From Adiantum capillus-veneris (Eukaryota > Streptophyta > Polypodiopsida > Polypodiales > Pteridaceae), in assembly GCA_014529385.2 (NCBI GenBank), contig CM043959.1:55372253-55436252 (forward strand): a DNA stretch of 64,000 nt, in the 5' to 3' direction. The number at the start of each line of letters is the position of its first letter. The stretch's first letter is position 1. Below, piece by piece: positions 22,976 to 34,265 of this stretch. The position numbers were made by a program, and so were the translations under genes. The notes beneath the pieces are model-generated. The model saw only the letters and a list, made by a program, of their open reading frames with translations. It searched no databases and had not been told where the DNA came from.

Positions 22976-25925
22976 TAGGATACCTGCAGGATATGCACCG
23001 CATTCACGCACTCACAGTCTCATGTGATGTTTCTCAAACTGGTTTTGCACTCCCTACGAGTTGTTTGGTGTCATATCTTGTGAGTTAGGCATTCATTTGA
23101 CAACCCATTAGTTGCGTTGGATAGAGCTCAACATTTCTAAGCTGTACAATACCTTAAATGCCAAATTTGACCTGCTAAAATTAGGGATAAATTTAAGTAT
23201 CATTTCTTTGCTTGATTTATTAAGACCATAGGATTGGCCTTCCTAGTCTTGGTTATCCTTCCCATAAGTTTGACTGAATTTGGGTATCATTTGGCCGACA
23301 AAATGATTGAGATTCATGATCATAGTCTAGCCTTTGTTGATTTTGTGATCATTTGAGAGTGGGTATTTGATTGTAGCATGCATTGATATTGTTTTCCAAG
23401 AACCTGAAAAGTTCTTAGCTAGATCTACTACGTCCCTTGTATTGACATTGATGTGAGGTTCTCACTATATCTACAATAAGATTAGAGCGGAGTGTGGAAG
23501 CCCGTTTAACAAGTAGATCCCCTTTCATTGTTCATACTCCCAAATGATTGTTGAGTTTGAAAATCTACCTTTTTCTTGTTAGGCATCTAATGTCTTGCAT
23601 AATATCTCTTGTAGGTAGACTAATTGATTTCTACCTTAGACATCATTTAAAAGCTATTGATGTATTTATCTTGGAACTTGTAATGTGGCCACATAGGTGG
23701 ATCTTCCTATCTAAAGACATGGGCTATCTTGGTTTTGTGTAATGTATTTTGCTTAGCATTTTGTGGACCATAGAAGTTCATTAAAATCTCCATTCTCCCA
23801 ATAGTATACCCCCATGTTCTCATTGTCAATCTTGATTCTTCTCATGATCCTAGAATTTGCTAAGACATAGCCTCAAGTCCCAAAAGAGGAGGTTGTTCAA
23901 TGATATCATCATGGGAATTTGTGATGTCACGACTTGACCCAAATGTTCACAATGCTTGAATTATCTATCTTCACATATCAAGTCCCCTTTGGATCCATGC
24001 AATTGTTTCCCTATTTGTGGGCTCTAACTTCTTCTTCCTCAAACACTATACCATGGTCATTAATCCTTACCAAGTTTTCCTCATTAGGGTCTTAGTAGAT
24101 TTGAGCTCCATGCCCTATATTAAAATGATTAGTCATAATATGTTTAAACCTCAAGATATTCCCTACACTCAATTGAAATTGAGTTGATATGGAAGTTGTA
24201 TCTGAGATTGCATCTGAATAAGCATTTGTGACTTATTCAAGAATAATGAAGAGTGGTCTCCTTGATTAACACTCTCTTTAGTAGAATCCTTACTCTCTAA
24301 ATCTCTCAGAGAACCCCAATTTCCTAGCACTCTTTTGGATCTATGCTTTATACAGATATAAGAATAGCATTGCTACCTAATTTTGATGCTACTCTAAGTC
24401 CATTAGATTTTGAAATGGATTTCATCTCCTTACTACTTTAATGGTTTCTCCAATGTCCAATATTACATCAACTCTGTAATTATTATTATTTTTTGCAATA
24501 TTGAATTCCTAAAAATCTCCACAAGGTCTCAAAAGATTGTTTTGTTATAACTTGCTCTCGTTTGGGTATTTTTGGCACAAAATTGACACACATGATGTAC
24601 ACACAACTAGGGGAACATAGCTACCAAGTTAGATATTCCCATTATAAAGAAATATTAATGATCACAATTACCAACTTTTCTTGCTATGAAGCTTTCAACC
24701 ACACACATTGAAGTGCCAAAATGCTAGTTTTCTCTCTTCCAAACACTATGATCCAAGTTTAGACTTGATTTGGTGATCCAAACACGACCAAACTTGACAA
24801 GACCACTCTATACAGCATGCACAACGACAGTATATTAAAGTTGATAAAATGTCAGTTTTTGATCAGATGTTTATAACACGATTACTTACTTTTGATTAGT
24901 TTTTTTTTAGATTTTTTCCCAAGATTCTCTACTTTTTCCAACATAATGGTATCAATCCTGAATTTGATTGAATTTTTTGTCAACTTCCAATCAAAATAGG
25001 TTACGGTGCAGTTTTCAGACCAAAAAGTGGCTTTATGCACCATTCTAATGTTCAAACACATGAAAATTTCACTAGTGACTTATAGAAAATATGTACAAGC
25101 TATATGTATGGTCAAAGTATACTACTGATCACAATGTTATGTTGAAATATGCAAGTTGACAGAATCTCTACTACATGTGTGAACAAGGGCTAAGGATAAA
25201 GGCATGATGGAATTGAGTCAACATGGACTCAAGTATGATGTTATGGCATGAGGATGCATGCCCATGGTCATGGATTTTACCCCATCTATACGTGGGAAGA
25301 GTCTACAATATCTACCAAGTAGTTAGGTAGAAAAGTACCAAAAGTACCTGAAAATCAGGAGCGATCTTCAGGAGGCCTACAAGCAGATTTCTAGGAGCAA
25401 TAGCAGTCACCTACAATAGTGATCTTGTGTAGAAATACAAAGATAAGTTTCTCTACTAAGTATGGACTACAATCTGGTTGGAGGGTTTACCCTAATTCCA
25501 CTCCTATCGTTTTTGGTGAAGGTGCCAAGTTGGAAGTGACATACCAAGAGATACAACCATGATCTCTTGATGAAGTGTAAAGAAGGAATGTTCCCCTCAT
25601 CATGGAGCATCTACCTAAAATAGGAATCCCCAAAATGCACTTGGAGGAGTCATCTATAGTAGCTATCAATAGTGCAATAGTTGCACTGGTCCCTTTGTAC
25701 ACAACTGTATCTATGAGTCCCCTAGTGCCTAGAGCATGGTATTGGTGCCTAATTCCAAGATGATATTGGGCTAGAGCACGAATGCCACTACATCTTAGGT
25801 AGTGACCTTCGCAAGGTGGTGAAGTCATGCTACTGGGAAGAACACTCACATCTTAGCATTGGGAAGAAGAAGAAAGAATATAGCAAGAGACATTGTGAGG
25901 CATTAGATCATTTTGTATAGAGTGT
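22976..25925. other. Decayed retroelement-like and unidentified DNA
   Basis: 23120-23330 resembles 39225-39420 (shared GACCTGCTAAAATTAG and similar order), which lies just after an LTR there, so this is probably the leader of the same family. Around 24060-24130 a broken frame VLVDLSSMPYIKMISHNMF may be an aspartic-protease remnant of a Ty3 element; this is weak. The minus-strand frame at 25849-25487 (120 codons) has no recognisable domain. Confidence 0.3.
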
Positions 25926-26277
25926 TGTTAGCTGGGAAAACACATTCATTCTACTTGGGATTGTACCCTCTAGATTGAGTTTGGGGATCAGACATTGAGT
26001 CTTTCAAAAGTGCCTATATTGTGTATCATAGGTACTTTTACAATACCTATCAAGGTACTTTAGAGTACTTTTTATAGACAGCAAAAAGTACCTTAAAGTA
26101 TTGGTTTGTGTACTTTAAGTACTCAAATTGTATCCCATGGTAGTTATGTGATTAATACAGCTTTCCATTACATTATGTCATTATCTCTCTCATATTTTTA
26201 GTTGTGTCCATCTCCTCCCTCTCTCACATATATCTTGGCACAAAGATCCATCTCTCTTTCCCTCATATATTTTCACA
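25926..26277 (+). mobile_element. copia-like LTR with adjoining primer-binding site
   Basis: About 350 bp ending TTTTCACA, followed at 26278 by TGGTATTAGAG, a variant of the initiator-Met primer site. The left border (TGTTAGCTGGG) is inferred from the TG. CT-rich text with a start-site-like region precedes the end. Interior sequence is interrupted almost at once by the LARD-like element; LTR-end and primer-site text reappears at 32553-32576. Confidence 0.55.
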
Positions 26278-26293
26278 TGGTATTAGAGCCCGC

Positions 26294-28048
26294 TATCAGG
26301 GGATAAGTATTCGAAAGGTGAGCCGGGAAGGCACCGGGCCCCTGGCTGTGAGAGGTGCGGGGGAAAAGAGGTGCAGCAGACACAATTAACGGGAACAGAG
26401 CTCAAAACAGACAGTTTAGCTTAAGCCTAATAAGCCACAGTATCCCTGTTTTAATAAAAAATAATGAAAACTTTTATGCACTTTACAAAGTTTAACCTGT
26501 CTTAATCCAGGTGCTAATCAAGATGATCAGTAGGAACTGCCTTGGACTGTCTTCTACCTTCAACTTCCAATGCATTAGGTGGTTCGATTCAGTTTATGGT
26601 TGCTAGATTAATGAGAGTTAAGGATTATGGATTATAGAGCTTAATGAGAGTTAAGGATTATGGCTTATAGAGCTAATGAGAATCGAGCTTAGGCTTGGCT
26701 TGAGAGATTAATGAGATCAAGATTTGGCTCGGCTAATGGGTGATTAATCAAATCGAGCTTATGCTTGGTTAATGAGAGCTTAGACTCGGCTTATGGGATT
26801 AAACATAGGATTAGGAGTTTGAGATTAGGCTTGGAGCTCAAAAAGATTAGAATTACCTTCGCTTAGGCTTGGCTCGGCTCAAGAGATTAGTCTTAGCTTC
26901 CCATTTTCTCTCCGGAGAGAGAGCTTTGGAGCTCGAGATCAGAGAGCTCTTGTAAACGCGACACGGCTAGCATTGAATCGAGTCGTCGGGAGCTGCTTAT
27001 CATTTCTCGCTTCGTGGACGACGTGATCCGAGCTGCTGAGCGCCTACTACCAGCAAATCCTCTTCTCGCTGCTTTCGCCCTCGCTGCTTGCGCCATTTCT
27101 TTCCTTCCCTTTTTACTGGCTTCACACCCTTAGCAAATTAGGGTGGCTTTTGGCCCTTGGGCGGCCTTAGGTTAAGTGGGCCCTTGGCCATGGTTTAAAG
27201 GGCATCACCTTTGGTTCACATACCGCCCATAGCCCTTGGATGGCCAAGTTTAGTGGGCGGCCCTCGTTATTGCGGGCGGCCACTCAGCTCAAGAGCACTA
27301 CATTTGGGCATACATATCTACCAAGGCATTGCCTCTTTGACATCATTTCCCAACATCCACTGACTAGCAATATCACCGTGAATTCTACTGCCCACTCTAG
27401 CGTGTTGAATGACACCATAGCTTTCAAGATGCAAGTATGTCCGTCAAGGCTAGGCATTAGATATATTATAAAAATTGCTTCCACATTGGCCCACATTTAG
27501 CATACATATCGGGCACCGCACTGCATAAGCCATATGAATTTGACTGATCAAGGCGACCAGGGCGGTTCGGAACCGGCCCCCGGCGATACTTAAACTGGGC
27601 ATATCTTGCCAACCGAAACCCGGATTGACGAACTGGAAAGACCGACATGCTCCTGGAAGTGAGCACTTCGGACCCATGCATTCCTTTCATCTTTGACCTT
27701 TTATTAGCAGGTGCTCAATCGGGTACAGATTTGCTACTAACTCAACTTAAAATGTCGTAACTTCTTATCCGTAGCTTCGATTGACGAGCCGTAAAGACAG
27801 GCATGTAGAGCCCTTCAAGTACTTCAACTTTGATTAATAAAATCTCAGCTATGACCACTTCAAGAATACTCACTGTTTAGCATTACCAAGACATCTTTCG
27901 GCCCTTAGAGCCGCACTTGGCACACTTTTAGCTTAAAATTGGCTTGTTAGCAAGCCCTTATAACTGCTGAATAATCATGTAGGATTCAAATACACCTGAT
28001 CGGCATCCCTTTGCTCATTTCTTGTCATGGGAGCGGAGCAGCACGACA
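26294..28048 (-). repeat. 3' LTR of the LARD-like element
   Basis: 1755 bp, aligned end to end with 30601-32549. It lacks about 170-180 bp that the other LTR has near 31277-31460, which includes the LTR's TATA region. Its outer terminus has decayed from TGTCGGGGG to TATCAGGGG. Confidence 0.8.
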
Positions 28049-30600
28049 TCCACCCCCTCTGAACATGCACAGCCTCCGGTCTGTGCCAATCGGTCTTCAA
28101 GCTACATCTTCTATAAATACCTTAAGTTACTTGTCATCAAGCTCAGGTAATTGGTAAGGACATGTAAAACAAAATAAGGCTTAAATCATGTCATCAATAA
28201 TCTAGCTCAATTATCTAGTAGCCTGCCATCACAAATCTTTGAACCGTAGTGGTCGTATCTCCAAAGCTTATAATTATGAAAAAAAACTGTTTAGTGAACC
28301 CCGCCAGACTCAAGTGCTCCAGTTACTTATGCACACGGCTTGACCATCAGTCTCGCTTTAGGGAACCATGTCAAGCTCAAGTATGCCTTAATCTGTCTGC
28401 ACACGGAATGGTCGTCAAGTCCTTTACTTCAAGTTCTGGTAGCAGAACCATCTCAAAAGATGTGAAGATACTATAACAATTGTCCAAAGATGTCAATTGG
28501 AAGATAGCCATGTAAGCTTATTGATCATATAACCAAAAACACTTCTGTCTTACAAAAAAAAAAATCTATTGCCACGTAACCTGCTACAGGAAAATAAATG
28601 CTATCTTTGAATCTGCAAGTTGCTCTTCAATAGCTCCCCGGATCAAATGGGATAATAAGAAATTGCCTCAATAGTGGAGCAGCATAATATCCACATGACC
28701 ATACATATCCTGTATCGATCAACTTCAAGCATTTCTGCTCCAAATATGCTATTCCTGGATTAGCAGAAAGAAACCACAATGTAGACCCAGAAATACCCAT
28801 CCATAATGAACCTGCTTTTGAGGATCTGTCGAATCTCCTGGATCAAATACCATTAAGATCACATAGCATTGATGGGCTCTGCAATATACTAGAGCTTCAA
28901 CTGAAGCATAGTGCAACATCCACATCTCATAACCTTTTGGTAACTTAAGGTTGCTATCAGCAAGAATTAAAGAATTCTGACTCCCTTTTGCTGGTAGCCA
29001 GGACATCACTGAGAGAAGAATTACTAGGAATAGTATCCACCAAATCCAGCCACATTTGGCACATTGTCCAAGAAAATAAAAAACCCTGTGCACTTTATGC
29101 AGTATCAAGGATGATTTAGCATCATCACCCCCTCTAGCTTCATAGCCATAACGAAAAACCTTAGGACTTTCTAGACCTGTATCATTAGAGAGATTTTTAC
29201 CTGGTTTTTGAGTTTGATAATGGAGAATAGCTTTATCCTAAATATCGTCATCCATAGCATCCTTGGGAAAATCACCCTTGGAAGTCTCAACATTCATCAA
29301 AGCTATAGGATTTGGCTCCTCTTGCAGCCCGTATATAAGCATAGATGTAAATCCATGTCAATATCCTATTCACAATCAGCATGATGTAGGCAATCTTCAA
29401 TATTGTCCTCTGCTTCCTCATCTGCATCCATGCTACTTAGCAAGCCATTATAACTTTGAAAAGGTTCATCAGGCACCCCTTCTGAAGGGGTACATGCATC
29501 ACAAAGCTCTCCTATACTACTATAACCTTCTCCTTCAAATTGGGCCAAAAAACCTTCAATTATGGAATCTTCTTCTGTAATAATAGAATCAGCAAGCATA
29601 TTGCTAAGAGCAACCATAGGTTCATTGGCATTATCAGGTTCATCCTGTGTTTGGTCCACAATCTCGGCCACTTCATCAGCTATTGCATATATAATAGCTT
29701 TATTTATGCAATCATCTGTAGTAAATATGATGCCTTGCTCAGCTATAGTGCCGATAGATCCATTAGAAACCTGTAGTGGCTCATCTTCTTGAAAGACTTT
29801 TTGAGAGCATCCCATGCCAAGGTCAGTAGCTTGAAAAAAAGAAATTGTACATTCTAGCTCTTCACTAAAACCATTATTCGAGGAAACTTCCATGCGAGTA
29901 ATCTTTGGAAAAAATCATATATTTGTGTTTCAACATTAAATTCATGATTTACCTTTGCTAAGTTGCTCAAAATTCGGTCCTTTGAAGTTGAATCTGCTAC
30001 TTCCAAAGTTGTATTTACCTTGGCTTTACTTCTTACAGCAATATGATCCCAAAATTGGTCGTAATTAAGGAACTACATATGATCCCCTTCTTCTTTATAG
30101 AAAACACTCTGGCTTCGTTCATTAATCTCCTTCATTGCCAACGCGATAATCTTTGAGCTTCCGTGAACAAACCCATCTGCAAACTAGTCCCACCGCGTGG
30201 GATATGTTTCAACCACTTCTCATATCTTATCTTTAAACTCGGAGGTTACAACTTCTTCAAAGGTCGAAATCATTCGATCTTCTGGAATTCCTCAGCTCTT
30301 CATCTCTGCTTGATAGCATGCAAGGAGTCCATCTGGATCATGTCCTTGAAAAATTCCATACTGTTCATGTACGGCATCAAGTGCCATCTCCACTGCATCA
30401 TCAATCTGCTCTTTCATCTTCATAGCTTTTACTTCTTGCAAACATCTCTGAACTAAGCCCAACATTTTTGGCATATCTGTAGCCGCTAGATTTTTATCAA
30501 ATCTATTGAAATTGTAGTCTTCAATAAACTACATCAACTCTGCTGGAATCTCCATCTTTACCTCCCACCCCGGCTCGTTTCGCGTCCGGTTCACCAAGAA
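28049..30600 (-). pseudogene. Interior of the LARD-like element, gag-like frames
   Basis: Reading from the 5' LTR, a frame starts MEIPAELM at about 30556 and continues through a stop into MPKMLGLVQRCLQEVKAMKMKEQIDDAVEMALD (30474-30292) and further broken text, consistent with a helical gag-type protein. A 175-codon frame at 29893-29366 is very acidic (EDNIEDCLHH, EEDSIIEGF). No enzyme motif is seen to 28049. Function is not assigned beyond the positional argument for gag. Confidence 0.45.
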
Positions 30601-32549
30601 TGTCGGGGGATAAGTATTCGAAAGGTGAGGTGGGAAGGCACCGGGCCCCTGGCTGTGAGAGGTGCGGGGGAAAAGAGGTGCAGCAGACACAATTAACGAG
30701 AACAGAGCTCAAAACAGACAGTTTAGCTTAAGCCTAATAAACCACAGTATCCCTGTTTTAATCAAATAATAATGGAAATGTTTATGCACTTTACAAAGTT
30801 TAACCTGTCTTAATCCAGGTGCTAATAAAGACGATTAGTAGGAACTACCTTGGACTATCTTCTGCCTTCAACTTCCAATGCCGTAGGTGGTCCGATTCAG
30901 TTTATGGCTGCCGGATTATATGGTTGCCATATCAATGAGAGTTAAGGATTATGGATTATAGAGCTTAATGAGAGTTAAGGATTATGGCTTATAGAGCTAA
31001 TGAGAATCGAGCTTAGGCTTGGCTTGAGAGATTAATGAGATCAAGATTTGGCTCCGCTAATGGGTGATTAATGAAATCGAGCTTATGCTTGGTTAATGAG
31101 AGCTTAGACTTGGCTTATGGGATTAAACTTAGGATTAGGAGTTTGAGATTAGGCTTGGAGCTCAAAAGGATTAGGATTACCTTCGCTTAGGCTTGGCTCC
31201 GCTCAAGAGATTAGGCTTAGCTTCCCATTTTCTCTCCGGAGAGAGAGCTTTGGAGCTCGAGATCAGAGAGCTCTTGCATGAACTGGTTTGGTCACTTCGA
31301 GTTGTCACACGTGCCTGAGAGCTCTCTCAAAAGAGAGCCGTCCCCTCTTTATATAGGTTGCATGGAAAAATTCCTATTTTCGGCCATCCCATTAGCGATA
31401 TCGCTAATGGGAATGGCTTCTTGATGACATGGCAAGCTGGATTTTGGGCAACTTCAAACGCGATGCGGCTAGCACCGAATCGATTTGTGGGGAGCTGCTT
31501 ATCATTTCTCGCTTTGTGGACGACGTGATCCGTGCTACTGACCGCCCGCTACCAGCAAATCCTCTTCTCGCCTCTTTCACCCTCGCTTCCTGCACCATTT
31601 CTTTCCTTCCTTTTTACTGGCTTCACACCCTTAGCAAATTAGGTTGGCTTTTGGCCCTTGGGCGGCCTTAGGTTAAGTGGGCCCTTGGCCATGGTTTTAA
31701 GGGCATCACCTTTGGCTCACATACTGCCCATAGCCCTTGGGTGGCCAAGTTTAGTGGGCAGCCCTTCTTATTGCGGGCGGCCACTCAGCTCAAGAGCACT
31801 ACATTTGGGCATACATATCGACCAAGGCATTGCCTCCTTGACATAATTTCCCAACATCGACTGACTAGCAATATCACCGTGAATTCTATTGCCCACTCTA
31901 GTGTGTTGAATGACACCATAGCTTTCAAGATGCAAGTATGTCCGTCAAGGCTAGACATTAGATATATTATAAAAAATTCTTCCGCATCAGCCCACATTTA
32001 GCATACATATCGGGCACCGCACTGCATAAGCCAGATGCATTTGACTGATCAAGGCGATCAGGGCGGTTCGAAATCGGCCGCCGGCGATACTTAAACTGGC
32101 CATATCTTGCCAACTAAAACCCCGATTGACGAACTGGAAAGACCGACATGCTCCTGGAAGTGAGCACTTCGGACCATGCAGTCCTTTCATCTTTGACCTT
32201 TTATCAGGAGGTGCTGAACTGGTATAGATCTGCTCTTGACTCAACTTAAAGCTGTCATAACTTCTTATCTATAGCTCCGATTGACAAGCCGTAAAGATAG
32301 GAATGTAGAGCCCTTCAAGTACTTCAAATTTGATTAATAAAATCCCAGCTGTGAAGAATTCAAGAATAATCACTGTTTAGCATTACCAAGACATCTTTTG
32401 GCCCTTAGAGCCGCACTTGGCACACTTTTAGCTCAAAATTGGCTTGTTAGCAAGCTCTTATAACTGCTGAATAATCATGTAGGATTCAAATACACCTAAT
32501 TGGCATCCCTTTGCTCATTTTCTTGTCATGGGAGAGGAGTGGCACGACA
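30601..32549 (-). repeat. 5' LTR of the LARD-like element
   Basis: 1949 bp. On the minus strand a TATA box, CTATATAAAGAGGGG, lies at about 31344-31358, marking the promoter. A perfect palindrome (CCCATTAGCGATATCGCTAATGGG split as two 12-nt halves) lies at about 31388-31411. Confidence 0.8.
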
Positions 32550-32576
32550 CAGCATATTTTTCACATGGTATTAGAG

Positions 32577-33535
32577 TAGGTTGTAGGTGCTAGGTAGAGA
32601 GAGGTTGAGTTTGAGTTAGTGCAAAAATCCCCCTTCATCACATTGTTTGTGAGAAGCCAAAGATACTACCAATGAAGACAAGCTAGTCGTGGAAGGAGCT
32701 CACAAAGGAAGTGCCTATGTTTTTGGATAAAGAATGGAGGACAAGGTAATCCATACATCAACATGAAGGGTCAAGGAAGACAAGACAACTACAACAGTCT
32801 TGTGAAGGAAGATGCAAGCTGATTTGCAAGGAAATCAACCACCTATGTGCATGTAATTGAAGGTTCTGAACATGCACAATCACTAGTCTTCAAAGAGGAG
32901 ACAATAAAGCTGAAGTAAAGCTACATGAAGGTCTCAAATCAAGGAAAATAACAGCCATGGAAGAGGCAAGGACAACTCTTCAAAGGACATGGAGATTACA
33001 ACATTTGTTTGCAGCCAAAGTCAAGGAAAGATCAGCCTCTCTTTCGCCAATGAACTGTGGCAAGAGGATGCCACTTGTGCCTCTCTCAAAGCTTAGCTTG
33101 AGGAAGAGGAAAAGAAACCACATTGATGTGTGGTTGCAGGTATGAAATGCAAGCAATGGAAGTGTTTGCATGAAGGCTGCAAAGAGGCAAGTTGGCTTTC
33201 ACATTCTATTATGGTCCAAATGTGTTAGCACAGTTTTCAAGTCATTGCATTGGGAAGTATCTAGTTTCTTTTCATAGAGCTATTTACATAATTTATTTCC
33301 TTTTCTTTCATGTCTGTTATAAGCACAATGGTCCTCCATAAGCATTGGAAACTACATTAATGAAAATGCAAGTTTGGATAAGTTTTTGCTAAATATCTGC
33401 ATGTACATTAGGTATTACAGGCCCTAGTGTTTAGCAGAGGCATATTTGGAACAGCCTGCAAATTCATGAAATTATAGCTTATGAAGCATTTTGCAACACA
33501 AGTGCAGTATCTCTATGATATTTATTGTGGGTCTA
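32577..33535. other. Interior of the copia-like element, non-coding
   Basis: Sequence follows the second copy of the primer site. It is purine-rich in the plus strand, with short frames only (for example 32957-33145) and no domain I recognise. If it belongs to the copia-like element, the coding part is missing. Confidence 0.3.
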
Positions 33536-34265
33536 CTAATCACCATACGAGATGATGGCTCAATATGGGTGCTTGTAGATGCATTTTCTAAACTCTGTAA
33601 AGTTTATTCAGTTTAATATTCAATCTCTAAAGTTAACCAAGTTGGAATTTTATAATCTATATCGATTATATAGATTACTCAGCAATATTGGGAGTAATTG
33701 TATCCCATGTTTACCAGTCATTTCTAGAGGACCCTCTATAAATGATTGGGGAGAAACAACTCAATATCATTACTACCACTCATCCATAGACGGATGGATA
33801 GCTTGAAAGTATTAATTTAGTGCTAGAGAATATACGAGAAGCAATTCAGGTGAAATGATTACTAGTGGGGTTTTCTACCGGTGAGGAATGATAGTATGTC
33901 AAGGACTTAATCTGTGCTTATGAAATATGTCAGTATTCTTACATGTTCCAACACCTTTAAAAACTCTAGAAACTAGTCATTAGTTTAGTCACCTCTTTAT
34001 TGTGGTAAACTCATTTAGAATACTCAAATGAGTTATAAATTGAGTCTACATACTATTTTGGATATAAGTCGCTTACACAAACGTTTGCAAAAGGACAACA
34101 ATGTAGACAATCAAGATGTTCTTTTTGGTTTCATTGAACCTCCTCTTGAACTGTGTATCGATCAAAGGGATAGTTGGATTTGTGAGAGGTGCCATTGTGG
34201 AAAACTAGTGTTCTTAAGAAGATATCACCACACTCACCATTGCCACAACCGATTGATAGCGTGAA
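33536..34265 (+). pseudogene. Ty3/gypsy integrase C-terminal remnant
   Basis: Broken text matches the integrase core order: DDGSIWVLVDAFSKL at about 33552, RGPSINDWGETT at about 33728, YHSSIDGWIA at about 33775 (in place of the usual YHPQTDGQ), then SRLHKRLQKDNN and GFIEPPLELCIDQRD at 34063-34170, which fits the region after the core where chromoviruses carry their linker and chromodomain. The catalytic Glu region is lost. Inactive relic. Confidence 0.6.

Larger units (their letters stand above)
26294..32549 (-). mobile_element. LARD-like LTR retrotransposon, minus strand
   Basis: Two direct repeats, 26294-28048 (3' LTR) and 30601-32549 (5' LTR), flank a 2.55-kb interior. LTR ends are TGTCG...CGACA. 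On the minus strand the 5' LTR is followed by TTGGTGAACCGGACG, a plausible primer site whose tRNA I cannot name, and the 3' LTR is preceded by the purine tract CAGAGGGGGTGGA. The interior has gag-like frames only; no reverse transcriptase, RNase H or integrase text is visible. Large LTRs with no polymerase are typical of LARDs, which depend on other elements for mobility. Flanks carry no matching 5-bp duplication; see the finding on the 24-bp flanking repeat. Confidence 0.75.
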
